Positions 41,758-49,656 of a stretch of DNA of 64,000 nucleotides are shown here, piece after piece. The position numbers were made by a program, and so were the translations under genes. The stretch's first letter is position 1. Every line of letters begins with the position of its first letter. Source of the stretch: Fimbriimonadaceae bacterium (lineage in GTDB: Bacteria > Armatimonadota > UBA10988). The notes beneath the pieces were generated by a model. It was given only the letters and a program-made list of their open reading frames with translations, searched no databases and was not told the origin of the DNA. The stretch lies in the NCBI GenBank assembly GCA_020850355.1, contig JADZEX010000014.1, positions 1-64,000 of the forward strand, written 5' to 3'.

Positions 41758-43449
41758 ATGAACGCAGCGACGGTCAACTACCGGACCTTGGTCGGCAACG
41801 GCCGCGTCTTCCTGGTGCCGCCGTTCCAGCGTGACTACTCCTGGCGCGACGAGCAGTGGGAGGACCTCTGGTCTGACATCCTCGGTCTGGTGGGACGGCC
41901 CGCCGAGCAGCATTACCTCGGCGCGGTCGTGCTGACCAATGCGGGCGGGCGGGAATACCGTGTGATCGATGGGCAGCAGCGGCTGGCCACCCTGATGGTC
42001 CTGACGCTGGCGGTCATTGACCGGCTGCAACAGCTCGCCGACCAGGGCATCGAGGCTCAGACCAACCGGGAGCGAGCCGCGGAGCTGCGGCGGAACTTCG
42101 TCGGACAGAAGGACCCTGCCAGTCTCCGCGAGGTGGGCAAGCTGCGGCTGAACCGCTCTGACGACGCCTTCTTCCGGCAGTGCCTCGTCAACCTCGAAGC
42201 ACCCCGCAATGAGCGCTCGCTGACGGACTCCAATCGGTTGCTCTGGGAATGCCTGCAGTACTTCCGCCGTTGCCTGGCCGCCGAACCGAGCCTCGCCGAC
42301 GACGGCTTCGCGCTGGCCTCCCTGGTGTCGGCCGTGATTGCCGACCAGGTGCTGGTGATCCAGATCACTGCCAGCGACGACGTCAACGCCTACACGGTGT
42401 TCGAGACCCTCAACGCTCGCGGCACCGAGCTGACCGCCACCGACCTGCTGAAGAACTACCTCTTCTCACGGGTCAGCACCCCGTCCGATATGGAGGATCT
42501 GCAGGAGCAGTGGCAGGAGCTGGTGGACATCGTGCAGCAGCGCCAGTTGCCGACCTTTCTCCGCTACCACATGCTCTGTGAGAATCCGCACGTGCGCAGC
42601 CAGCAGCTCTTCAAGCTGGTCCGCGAGCAGGTCGCCGAGCCGGCGGCGGTGTTCCAACTAACCACCGACCTGCTGCGCCGCGCCGATCTCTTCGCCGCCC
42701 TCAGCGAGCCCGGCAGCAGCTTCTGGTTGGACTACCCGGGCGCCAGCCGGCCGGTCGCCGAGCTCTGCCTGTTCGGCGTGCAGCAGCCGACCCCGCTGCT
42801 CTTCGCGGCCGCTGAGCGCCTCGCAGGCCACGAGTTCGTGAAGGTCCTGCGAATGGTCAGCGACCTGACGTTCCGTTACACTGTCGTCGGTCGCCTCAAT
42901 CCCAGCGAGCTGGAGCGGGTCTACCACCATGCCGCCAAGGCCGCGCTGAGTGATCGCCGGACAAGTCCCGCGCGGATCGCCGCGGCGCTGCGGGAGGTCG
43001 CCGTGCCCGACGCGCGGTTCCGCCAGGATTTCGCCCAGCTCAGTCTGGCTGGTCGCAAGCTCGGGCTGAAGCGTTACATCCTGGCCAAGCTACAGTCGCA
43101 CCTCAGCGGCACCGAGCTGAACCCGGAGACTGCCCCCGTGACCGTCGAGCATGTGCTGCCGAGGAATCCGGGTCCCGGGTGGGAGCAGGCCTTCCCCGGC
43201 CAGGTGCAGCGGGAACTGGTCGAGCGAGTCGGCAACCTCGCCCTGCTGAGCCGCGCCGCCAACCACCAGTTGGCGAACGCCGACTACGCAGCCAAGCTGC
43301 CGGCGTACGAGGCCAGCGAGTACGCCCTGACCCGCGCCATCCCCGAGATGGCGCCCGAGGAGTGGACGCCCGCCTACCTCGAAGAGCGGCAACGCCGCCT
43401 CGCGGATCTGGCGGTGCTGGCCTGGCGGGTCGACTTCCCCGAGGAGTGA
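41758..43449 (+). CDS. GmrSD-like protein (DUF262 + DUF1524), putative modification-dependent nuclease
   Basis: The likely product has 563 residues and joins both GmrSD domains in one chain. The N-terminal DUF262 ParB-like domain has PFQRDYSW (22-29) and VIDGQQRL (69-76). The C-terminal DUF1524 domain has the HNH-like core VEHVLPRN (463-470) and the VGNLALLSRAANHQLAN element. Enzymes of this type (GmrSD, BrxU, SspE) restrict DNA with modified bases, usually with NTP hydrolysis by DUF262. The ATG at 41758 has GGAG 8 nt upstream and starts where homologues begin; a longer frame from 41677 lacks a ribosome site. No methyltransferase or Dnd genes flank it, so a type IV-like standalone role is likely. 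Confidence 0.88.
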   Translation: MNAATVNYRTLVGNGRVFLVPPFQRDYSWRDEQWEDLWSDILGLVGRPAEQHYLGAVVLTNAGGREYRVIDGQQRLATLMVLTLAVIDRLQQLADQGIEAQTNRERAAELRRNFVGQKDPASLREVGKLRLNRSDDAFFRQCLVNLEAPRNERSLTDSNRLLWECLQYFRRCLAAEPSLADDGFALASLVSAVIADQVLVIQITASDDVNAYTVFETLNARGTELTATDLLKNYLFSRVSTPSDMEDLQEQWQELVDIVQQRQLPTFLRYHMLCENPHVRSQQLFKLVREQVAEPAAVFQLTTDLLRRADLFAALSEPGSSFWLDYPGASRPVAELCLFGVQQPTPLLFAAAERLAGHEFVKVLRMVSDLTFRYTVVGRLNPSELERVYHHAAKAALSDRRTSPARIAAALREVAVPDARFRQDFAQLSLAGRKLGLKRYILAKLQSHLSGTELNPETAPVTVEHVLPRNPGPGWEQAFPGQVQRELVERVGNLALLSRAANHQLANADYAAKLPAYEASEYALTRAIPEMAPEEWTPAYLEERQRRLADLAVLAWRVDFPEE

Positions 43450-43450
43450 G

Positions 43451-44866
43451 CTACCCGCCGGCCTGGCGCACCGCGTCGAGGTAGTCAGCCAGGCGCAGCA
43501 GCCGGCGGTTGTACGTGCCGACCTGGATCTTGCCGCCCTCGACCCAGCGCCCGGCGTCGTCCAGGCTGGTCAGCCAGGGCGTGATCTCGGCCGCCAGCTT
43601 GTCGCGCTGCGTCCGCCATTCGGCCGCCGAACGCTGTTTGGTGCGCTCCGCAACCACCGCGGCGTGTTCCTTGGCAATGGTCCGCTCGACGCTGGCGATG
43701 GTGCTGCTGGCGTAGTCGGACTTGAAGCTGTAGTGCGTCGGCAGGTCGGCGTCGCTGTAGGTCAGCTCGTAGGTGTCCTTCACGAAGTACAGCGGCCGGT
43801 TGGTGTGCAGCTCGTAGAACCGCGCCCAGGTGCCGTCGGGCAGACGGCTCTCGCGGTACCAGCGCAGCGCGGCCGGCAGCGGGGCGAGGTACTTGCGGTC
43901 ACCGGTTTCGACCCACAGATCCACCAGCATCCGCAGCACGCCAGCGCTCTCACCGCCGGTGACGCTGGGCGGCTCGAACTTGCGGGCCCAGGCCGGCTCC
44001 ATCTGATGGTTGTACTGCTGCGCCCAGACCGGTTGCGGCTCGGGCATCTGGGCCAGCAGAATGAAGTCCCCGGCGCGCAGCGCCGCGGCGCGGTACTTCG
44101 CCTGCCCGTACAGGCGGTGCGCCAGCAGCAGCGTGGCGATGCAGTCGCGGAGGGTCTCGTCGTTGAAGGTGTAGTAGCTGGCGTAGTTGAGCTTCGGGAA
44201 GGTCCGCGACCAGCTCTCGGGATAGCGGGCCGGCAGCACCGGCGTGGCCGGGTCGGCCGGCTGGTCGAAGCGCTGCGCGAACGCCCCGTTGGGGTACTGC
44301 GCCGCGAGCAGGTGCTCCAGGGCATAGACCACCGCGTCGTGGATCGCCGGGTCGGCCGGCTGCAGTCGCCCGTCGAGGGTCATCAGGAAGCGCAGCGCCA
44401 GTTGCGTGGTGTCGTCGTCGAGGGTGCTGGTGTTGCGGCGGTTGCCGCGCGCAGTGTCGCCAGCCAGCACGTCGCGGCGGTACCACCAACGCTTCGACGC
44501 GGTCGGGTCGAAGTCGATCAGGTAGTCCCAGCCGCCGGACTCCAGTTGGCCCCAGACCAGCGCCCGTCCAACCTGGTGGGCGGCGCGCAGGTAGCGGTCG
44601 TCGGCGGTCACCTCGGAGGCGCGCAGCAGCGCCAGGCCGACCGCCGGTGTGCCCGGTTCCTGGACCCAGATCTGCGACGCGGTGGCCGTCTCCTCGCCCG
44701 CCCGGGCGCTGAAGTCGGCGGCGTACCACCAGAGGTACCCGCCCTGCGTGGCGACGTGCTGCGTGAAGTAGTCGGTGGCACGGTCCATCGTCTGCTTCAC
44801 CGCGGCGGGGTCGGGCGCGGCCCAGACGGCAGATACGCAGCAGGTCAGCAGGAGCAGACGACGCAT
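43451..44866 (-). CDS. Secreted pectate lyase, PL10 family
   Basis: A 471-residue protein with a signal peptide (residues 1-16, RRLLLLTCCVSAVWA). The (alpha/alpha)3 toroid of PL10 shows the conserved WWYRRDVLAGD (127-137), QYPNGAFAQRF (190-200) and YYTFNDETLRD (231-241) motifs. PL10 enzymes cleave polygalacturonate by beta-elimination using an Arg base and calcium. The C-terminal region is longer than in some relatives and includes a helical 'KEHAAVVAERTKQRSAAEW' stretch. It is convergent with the GmrSD-like gene, with 1 nt between stops. It fits the pectin/arabinan theme shared with the GH127 enzyme. Confidence 0.87.
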   Translation of the reverse strand: MRRLLLLTCCVSAVWAAPDPAAVKQTMDRATDYFTQHVATQGGYLWWYAADFSARAGEETATASQIWVQEPGTPAVGLALLRASEVTADDRYLRAAHQVGRALVWGQLESGGWDYLIDFDPTASKRWWYRRDVLAGDTARGNRRNTSTLDDDTTQLALRFLMTLDGRLQPADPAIHDAVVYALEHLLAAQYPNGAFAQRFDQPADPATPVLPARYPESWSRTFPKLNYASYYTFNDETLRDCIATLLLAHRLYGQAKYRAAALRAGDFILLAQMPEPQPVWAQQYNHQMEPAWARKFEPPSVTGGESAGVLRMLVDLWVETGDRKYLAPLPAALRWYRESRLPDGTWARFYELHTNRPLYFVKDTYELTYSDADLPTHYSFKSDYASSTIASVERTIAKEHAAVVAERTKQRSAAEWRTQRDKLAAEITPWLTSLDDAGRWVEGGKIQVGTYNRRLLRLADYLDAVRQAGG

Positions 44867-44918
44867 CGGGATTCTCCCAACGACAGGGCCGTTTTCACCA
44901 CAGGCCGCGACGTTCCTG

Positions 44919-45761
44919 TCAGCGCAGGTAGCGTTCGCGCGGGTTGAAGTCGCCGCGGCTCGGCCATGGCGGCAGCGGCAGCACCTCGCCGCTAAGCACC
45001 GCCTGCCCCTCGCCGACCACCACCTCGTCCCACCGCACCGGTACCGGGAAGTGCAGCGCCGCGTCGAGGTCCAACAACGGATTGAGCCGCTCCAGCACGC
45101 TGGCGCGCAGCTCGTCGCTCAACTCGACTCGGCCGGTTTCGAGCACCGCATCGCGCAGCATCAAGCAGCGGTGCTCTTCGACCACCAACCGGCCAGTGAT
45201 GCTGGCGTTGAAGGCGGCGAAGATCAACGGGATCTTGGCGCGGGCGACCAGTTGGCCGTGCTCAAAGGTCAGCCGTGGGTCAGACAGCTCGGCAAAGGCG
45301 TCGCGGGCGTAAGCGTCCAGGTCGCCGTCGCGGAAGGTCACGGTCAGGCGCTGCCGCCCGACGCGCGTCAGGCGCAGCTCGCCGGCGGTCAGGGCCGGGG
45401 TCAGGTCGTAGACCAGATCCTCGGCGCGGAACTCAATCTCGGCGGCCTGGAGCTGGTCGAGGCTGACTTCGCGGGCGGTTAGCAGCAACTGCCCAAGCCG
45501 CGCCTGCGGCGCCCGCGGCCGCGGCAAGGGGGCCAGCGCGGCAAGTGGCAGGCGACGGGCGTCGACGCTGGCGAGCGTCACCGTCACCTGCTCCAGGTGG
45601 CCGATACTGCCCGGCTCGGCCGGCGCCGTGACGGTTGCCTGAACCTGCCGGGCGTCGGCGAAGTCGCGCCGGAGCTGGGCTGTCAGGGCGGCGCTGAGGT
45701 CGCCGCCGAGCAGGCTGAGACCGGCCAGGGCGGTCAGTACGAGGCTTAGCAGGGCGGCCAT
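44919..45761 (-). CDS. DUF2993/LmeA-like phospholipid-binding protein
   Basis: A 280-residue protein with an N-terminal hydrophobic segment (MAALLSLVLTALAGLSLLGG) and the extended beta-structure of the DUF2993 (LmeA) family, related to TULIP lipid-binding folds. LmeA of mycobacteria binds phospholipids during mannan elongation. Here the LQAAEIEFRAEDLVYDLT and LSDPRLTFEHGQLVARAKIPL stretches match the family. The ATG directly follows the livF stop, so it is translationally coupled. The role is probably envelope lipid handling. Confidence 0.8.
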   Translation of the reverse strand: MAALLSLVLTALAGLSLLGGDLSAALTAQLRRDFADARQVQATVTAPAEPGSIGHLEQVTVTLASVDARRLPLAALAPLPRPRAPQARLGQLLLTAREVSLDQLQAAEIEFRAEDLVYDLTPALTAGELRLTRVGRQRLTVTFRDGDLDAYARDAFAELSDPRLTFEHGQLVARAKIPLIFAAFNASITGRLVVEEHRCLMLRDAVLETGRVELSDELRASVLERLNPLLDLDAALHFPVPVRWDEVVVGEGQAVLSGEVLPLPPWPSRGDFNPRERYLR

Positions 45762-46487
45762 TCACTCACCCAGATAGGCCTTGCGGACCTCGTCGTTGGC
45801 AGCGAGGTTGGCGCAGGCATCGCTTAGAATCACGCGGCCCGTCTCCAGCACATAGCCGCGGCTGGCGGTGGCCAGGGCCATCTGGGCGTTCTGCTCGACC
45901 AGCAGAATGGTCACCCCGGCGGTGGCCTGGATGTCGGCGATGATCCGGAAGATCTCGCGGACCAGCAGCGGCGCCAGCCCCAGGCTTGGCTCGTCCAGCA
46001 GCAGCAGCCGGGGGCGCGCCATCAGGGCGCGGCCGATCGCCAGCATCTGCTGCTCGCCCCCGCTGAGCGTCCCGCCGCTCTGGTAGCGCCGCTCGGCGAG
46101 CCGCGGGAAGAGCTGGTAGACGCGGTCCAGGTCCTCCCGGCGGGCGCGCCCACGAGCGAAGGCGCCAAGCTGCAGATTCTCGTCGACGCTCATCGCGGCG
46201 AAGATGCGGCGACCCTCGGGCGACTGCGAGATGCCGGCGGCGACGATCTGGTGGGGCGGCCAGCGGGTGATGTCCTGGCCGTCGAAGACGATCCGACTGC
46301 CCGGCGCGGCCGGCACGAGGCCGGAGATGCTGCGCAAGGTGGACGACTTGCCGGCGCCGTTGGCGCCGATCAGCGTGGCAATCTCGCCCGCCTGGATCGC
46401 GAACGAGACGTCGTGCAGGGCGTGGATCCCGCCGTAGTAGACGTTCAGGGATTCGACTGCCAAAAGCGGCGCGTTGCCGTTGACGCT
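45762..46487 (-). CDS. livF: ABC transporter ATP-binding protein, LivF-like
   Basis: A 241-residue cytosolic ABC ATPase of the branched-chain amino-acid (HAAT) family. Walker A is GANGAGKSS (about 40-48), the Q-loop region SQSPEGRRIF, signature LSGGEQQ, Walker B LLLLDEPSLGLAP, and H-loop equivalents are intact. The second GTG (46487) is preferred as start because GAGG then sits 8 nt upstream. No LivG, LivH, LivM or LivJ genes are adjacent, so it is an orphan that probably serves transporters encoded elsewhere. The DUF2993 gene follows without a gap. Confidence 0.88.
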   Translation of the reverse strand, partial: SVNGNAPLLAVESLNVYYGGIHALHDVSFAIQAGEIATLIGANGAGKSSTLRSISGLVPAAPGSRIVFDGQDITRWPPHQIVAAGISQSPEGRRIFAAMSVDENLQLGAFARGRARREDLDRVYQLFPRLAERRYQSGGTLSGGEQQMLAIGRALMARPRLLLLDEPSLGLAPLLVREIFRIIADIQATAGVTILLVEQNAQMALATASRGYVLETGRVILSDACANLAANDEVRKAYLGE

Positions 46488-46593
46488 CACCGCGCACACC
46501 TCACGCTGGCGGCAGGATGACCGGTCGGGCGAGCCAAGTCAAGGGCCGCCAATCACGCCTACGGTGCCGCAAGCGTCCGAATCGGCGCGGATT

Positions 46594-46623
46594 TTTGCAG
46601 GGATCGCGCCGATGTGCTACTAT
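46594..46623 (+). promoter_or_regulatory. Candidate promoter of the RRM-protein gene
   Basis: TTTGCA (46594-46599) and TACTAT (46618-46623) with an 18-bp spacer. The predicted start near 46630 falls in the hairpin described next. Confidence 0.4.
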
Positions 46624-46654
46624 CTGCGGCGCCGAGAAAGGAGTGGCGCCGCGG
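46624..46654 (+). other. Perfect hairpin at the 5' end of the RRM transcript
   Basis: GCGGCGCC (46626-46633) pairs with GGCGCCGC (46645-46652). A further G-U and a C-G pair extend it to 10 bp around the 11-nt loop GAGAAAGGAGT. It abuts the -10 and could be an operator palindrome or a leader stem, depending on the true start. Confidence 0.5.
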
Positions 46655-46694
46655 ATCGCGACGGCCGGAAGCAGGGCCTGCGGCGGAGACCAGT

Positions 46695-47285
46695 ATGTCC
46701 AGGAAGCTATTTGTGGGGAGCCTCTCGTGGGGCACCGATGACGCCTCGCTCCGCGCGGCCTTCGAAGGTTTCGGCCCGCTGGAAGAGGCGGTGGTGATCC
46801 GCGACCGCGAGACCGGTCAGTCGCGCGGCTTTGCGTTTGTCACCTTCGCCGATGTCGAGTCGGCCACCAAGGCGCAACGGGCCATGGATGGTGCCGACCT
46901 CGACGGTCGCCGCCTCCGGATCGACTTCGCACGCGACGACGCGGGCGGTGGCGGTGGCGGCGGTGGCGGGTTCGGCGGTCCACCGCGGCGCGGCGGCTTC
47001 GACCGCCCGCCTGGCGGCGACCGGCCGCCCGGCGGCGGGTTCGACCGGCCTCGCTCCGGCGGGTTCGACCGGCCCGGCGGCGACCGACCGGGCGGCGATC
47101 GCCCGTTCCGGCGCCCCTTGCCCGGCCCGCCACCGGAGCCGATTCCCGCGCCTCCACCGCCGGCGGCACCGGAGCGCAAGAAGGCCAAGAAGCCGGGCCG
47201 CGCCTTCGACGACGCTGGCGACGACGACGACTTGGACGACCGCCCGCGGGGCGGCCCGAGCGAACGCGGCACCAAACGTTGGTGA
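46695..47285 (+). CDS. RRM-domain RNA-binding protein with Gly/Arg/Pro-rich tail
   Basis: The 196-residue protein has a single RNA-recognition motif (residues 2-80) with RNP2 KLFVGSL and RNP1 RGFAFVTF, resembling the cyanobacterial Rbp and bacterial cold-inducible RRM proteins. After a Gly-run it has an RGG/FDRP-type low-complexity tail (about 84-150), a Pro-rich stretch, and an acidic/basic end. Such proteins bind single-stranded RNA and are often cold- or stress-induced. GGAG is 7 nt before the ATG. The structured 5' leader suggests post-transcriptional control, but this is inference. Confidence 0.88.
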   Translation: MSRKLFVGSLSWGTDDASLRAAFEGFGPLEEAVVIRDRETGQSRGFAFVTFADVESATKAQRAMDGADLDGRRLRIDFARDDAGGGGGGGGGFGGPPRRGGFDRPPGGDRPPGGGFDRPRSGGFDRPGGDRPGGDRPFRRPLPGPPPEPIPAPPPPAAPERKKAKKPGRAFDDAGDDDDLDDRPRGGPSERGTKRW

Positions 47286-47297
47286 GCCCGACCGAGG

Positions 47298-47316
47298 CCC
47301 GCCCGCGGAGGGCGGG
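47298..47316. terminator. Hairpin between convergent genes
   Basis: CCCGCCC and GGGCGGG form a perfect 7-bp stem around GCGGA in the 49-bp gap between the RRM gene and the CBM-like gene. It has no T-run on either strand, so it would be at best an imperfect intrinsic terminator or a 3'-end stabiliser. Confidence 0.35.
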
Positions 47317-47334
47317 TCGACGAGTCTCGCCGCA

Positions 47335-48324
47335 CTAACGTTCGGTCAGCACCAGGCTGTCGAACTCTGCTGTGCTGCCGGCGCCTTCGACCATGGCCAC
47401 CGCAGCCACGATGGTGGCCGCGGGGTAGCCATCGGGCAACGCCTCCAGCGTTACCCGCGTCCACTGCCCGTCGGCCGCCGGGTACTCCGCCACCTGCTGC
47501 CCGACCCAGCCATTCAGCGTGGCGTAGTCAAACTTCAGCGTCGCCCGACCGCTCAGGACGCGGACCCAGCCGCTCAGCGTGTAGCTCCGCCGGCGGTCCA
47601 GCGCGACCGGGTCGTGGACCCACACCGCCCACTCGCCGGGCGACTCCAGCCGCAGCCCGCAACGGCCGTCGTGGGCGGCCTCCGGGCCCCAGCGCGCCAC
47701 CGCCTGGCTGTTCGGGGCGGCGTGCAGCGCAAAGTTGGCCGGCGTCGTGGCGGTGCCGGTCTCGGCGGACCCGTTTTGCAGCAGGTTGGCCGCCTCCTGC
47801 TCCGCCCGCGGCAGCTCCCAGAAGCCACAGTCGTCGACCAGCAGCTCGCCGGCGCCCTCCAGCGCCACCGCGAAGGTCACCTGGTCGGCGTCGGGGTACT
47901 CCTGGCGCCAATCGGCCACCCGCACGGGCCGCCAGTCCGGGCCCGGCGGCAGCAGGCCACTGGTGCTCGAACCGAGATAGCGCTCGCCCTGGTGGAAGTC
48001 CAGCTTGACTTGCGCGCTGCCCGGCCCAGTCACCCGCAACCAGGCCTCGCCCAAGTAGCTGTGGGTCGCGGACAACGGCCGGCGGCCGCTGACCACGCCA
48101 CCGTAGCTCCCCGTGCCGGCAATCCGCAGCGCCTGGCGACCGCCGTGACCGCCGGCCACCCGGCTGGTGGTGTAGGCCCCGCCATCGTTCTGGAAGAGCG
48201 CCCAGCCAGCGGCCAGTCCCGGCCCGGCGACGGCCTGCTCGAAGTCGGCGTCGGTCAGCAGATTGGCCGGTGGCTGCAGCAAGGACAGCGCAACGGCCAG
48301 CCAAGGGGCGTAGATCGCAGACAT
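47335..48324 (-). CDS. Secreted protein with two carbohydrate-binding-like jelly-roll modules
   Basis: A 329-residue protein with an N-terminal signal peptide (about residues 1-18). Two tandem modules of about 145 residues each follow the CBM4/9/22 galactose-binding-like pattern. Each opens with a LLTDADFEQ or LLQNGSAET motif, has GGRQALRIAGTGSYGGV or DGRCGLRLESPGEW in the core, and ends with DDCGFWELPRA or EFDSLVLTER. No catalytic domain is visible. It is a probable secreted glycan-binding protein, transcribed in the same direction as the Nramp-like gene but 57 nt downstream of its stop. Confidence 0.75.
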   Translation of the reverse strand: MSAIYAPWLAVALSLLQPPANLLTDADFEQAVAGPGLAAGWALFQNDGGAYTTSRVAGGHGGRQALRIAGTGSYGGVVSGRRPLSATHSYLGEAWLRVTGPGSAQVKLDFHQGERYLGSSTSGLLPPGPDWRPVRVADWRQEYPDADQVTFAVALEGAGELLVDDCGFWELPRAEQEAANLLQNGSAETGTATTPANFALHAAPNSQAVARWGPEAAHDGRCGLRLESPGEWAVWVHDPVALDRRRSYTLSGWVRVLSGRATLKFDYATLNGWVGQQVAEYPAADGQWTRVTLEALPDGYPAATIVAAVAMVEGAGSTAEFDSLVLTER

Positions 48325-48381
48325 CGCAGCACTCCGCTGCTGGCAGCTTGCGCCATCGCGGGGCGGCGCGTCAAGAGGCGC

Positions 48382-49635
48382 TCAGCCAGACAGCCCGGGG
48401 GCAACCGTCAGGACCAGCAGCAAGAGGGTCAGCAGGATCAGCGCCAAGACCATCGCGCCGCCGATCAGATTGGCGACGGTCCCGTTGACATGCTTGCCCA
48501 GCAGCCGGCGGTCGTTGACCAGCTTCAGCATCACCAGCAGCACCAGCGGCAGCAACACGCCGTTGAGTGTCTGGCTGGCCAGCATCACCTCAATCAGCGA
48601 CGGGAACGGCAGCAGGATCACCGCCGCACCGCCGACGATGAAGATGGTGTAGAACCAGAAGAAGACCGGGGCCTGGCGCCAACTGCGGCTGACCCCGGAC
48701 TCCCAGCCAAAGGCCTCGCAGACGACGTAGGCGGTTGATAACGGCAGCACCGCCGCGCTGAAGATGCTGGCGTTGAACAGCCCCAACGCAAACAAGGTGG
48801 CAGCGTGACGGCCGGCCAGCGGTTCGAGCGCCCGCGCGGCATCCTCGGCGGCCTGCACCGTGATCCCGGCGGGATGCAACGTGGCGGCGCACGCGATGGT
48901 GATGAAGCCGGCGACGAACACCGCGAAGACCGAACCGACCACCACATCGACTCGCTCGTAGGCGTAGTCTTGCAGCTTCAGCCCCTTGTCGACGATCGAG
49001 CTCTGCTGATAGAACTGCATCCACGGCGCGATGGTGGTGCCGATGATGGTCACGAAGATGGTCACATAGCCCACGTCGAGGCGGAAGCTGGGGGTCACCA
49101 TCGCCTGCCCGACCACGCTCCAGTCGGGCCGGGCCATGAAGCCCGAGGCGACGTAGGCCAGGTAGATCACGCTGGCCACCAGGAAGATCCGCTCGACCTG
49201 CTTGTAGCTGCCCTTGACGATCAGCAGCCAGACCCCGACCGCCGCCAGAGGCACGGCGACGTAACGACTGATGCCGAAGATCTCCAGGCTGGCGGCGACC
49301 CCGGCAAACTCGCTGACGGTGTTGGCGAAGTTGGCGACCACCACGATGCCGATGATCAGCGCGGTCAGCCGCACGCCGAAACTCTCCCGGATCAGGTCGG
49401 CCAGACCCTTGCCGGTGACCACCCCCAGCCGGGCGCTCATCTCCTGCACCACAATCAGCGCCAGGGTCACCAGGCCGAGCATCCAAAGCAGGTCGTAGCC
49501 ATACCGCGCGCCCGCCACGGAGTAGGTGGTGATGCCGCCCGCGTCGTTGTCGACATTGGCGGTGATGATGCCGGGACCGAGCACCGCCAGGAGCATCAGC
49601 AGCCGCACGCGGATCGGGCGCCAGCGCTGGCTCAT
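48382..49635 (-). CDS. Nramp-family divalent metal transporter with altered metal-site residues
   Basis: A 417-residue membrane protein with about eleven helices. The TM1 unwound segment, DPGN in transition-metal Nramps, is DNDAGG (residues 29-34). The TM6 methionine-proline-histidine motif is instead APW (203-205). The conserved TM6 Met is a filter against alkaline-earth metals in classical Nramps, and its replacement by Ala is a feature of Nramp-related magnesium transporters. Together with the MgtE-like sensor encoded 21 nt upstream this argues for Mg2+ or another hard divalent ion, not iron. It is the second gene of that operon. Topology is as in the LeuT fold. Confidence 0.88.
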   Translation of the reverse strand: MSQRWRPIRVRLLMLLAVLGPGIITANVDNDAGGITTYSVAGARYGYDLLWMLGLVTLALIVVQEMSARLGVVTGKGLADLIRESFGVRLTALIIGIVVVANFANTVSEFAGVAASLEIFGISRYVAVPLAAVGVWLLIVKGSYKQVERIFLVASVIYLAYVASGFMARPDWSVVGQAMVTPSFRLDVGYVTIFVTIIGTTIAPWMQFYQQSSIVDKGLKLQDYAYERVDVVVGSVFAVFVAGFITIACAATLHPAGITVQAAEDAARALEPLAGRHAATLFALGLFNASIFSAAVLPLSTAYVVCEAFGWESGVSRSWRQAPVFFWFYTIFIVGGAAVILLPFPSLIEVMLASQTLNGVLLPLVLLVMLKLVNDRRLLGKHVNGTVANLIGGAMVLALILLTLLLLVLTVAPGLSG

Positions 49636-49656
49636 CGGCTCTCTCCGGCGGACCGC

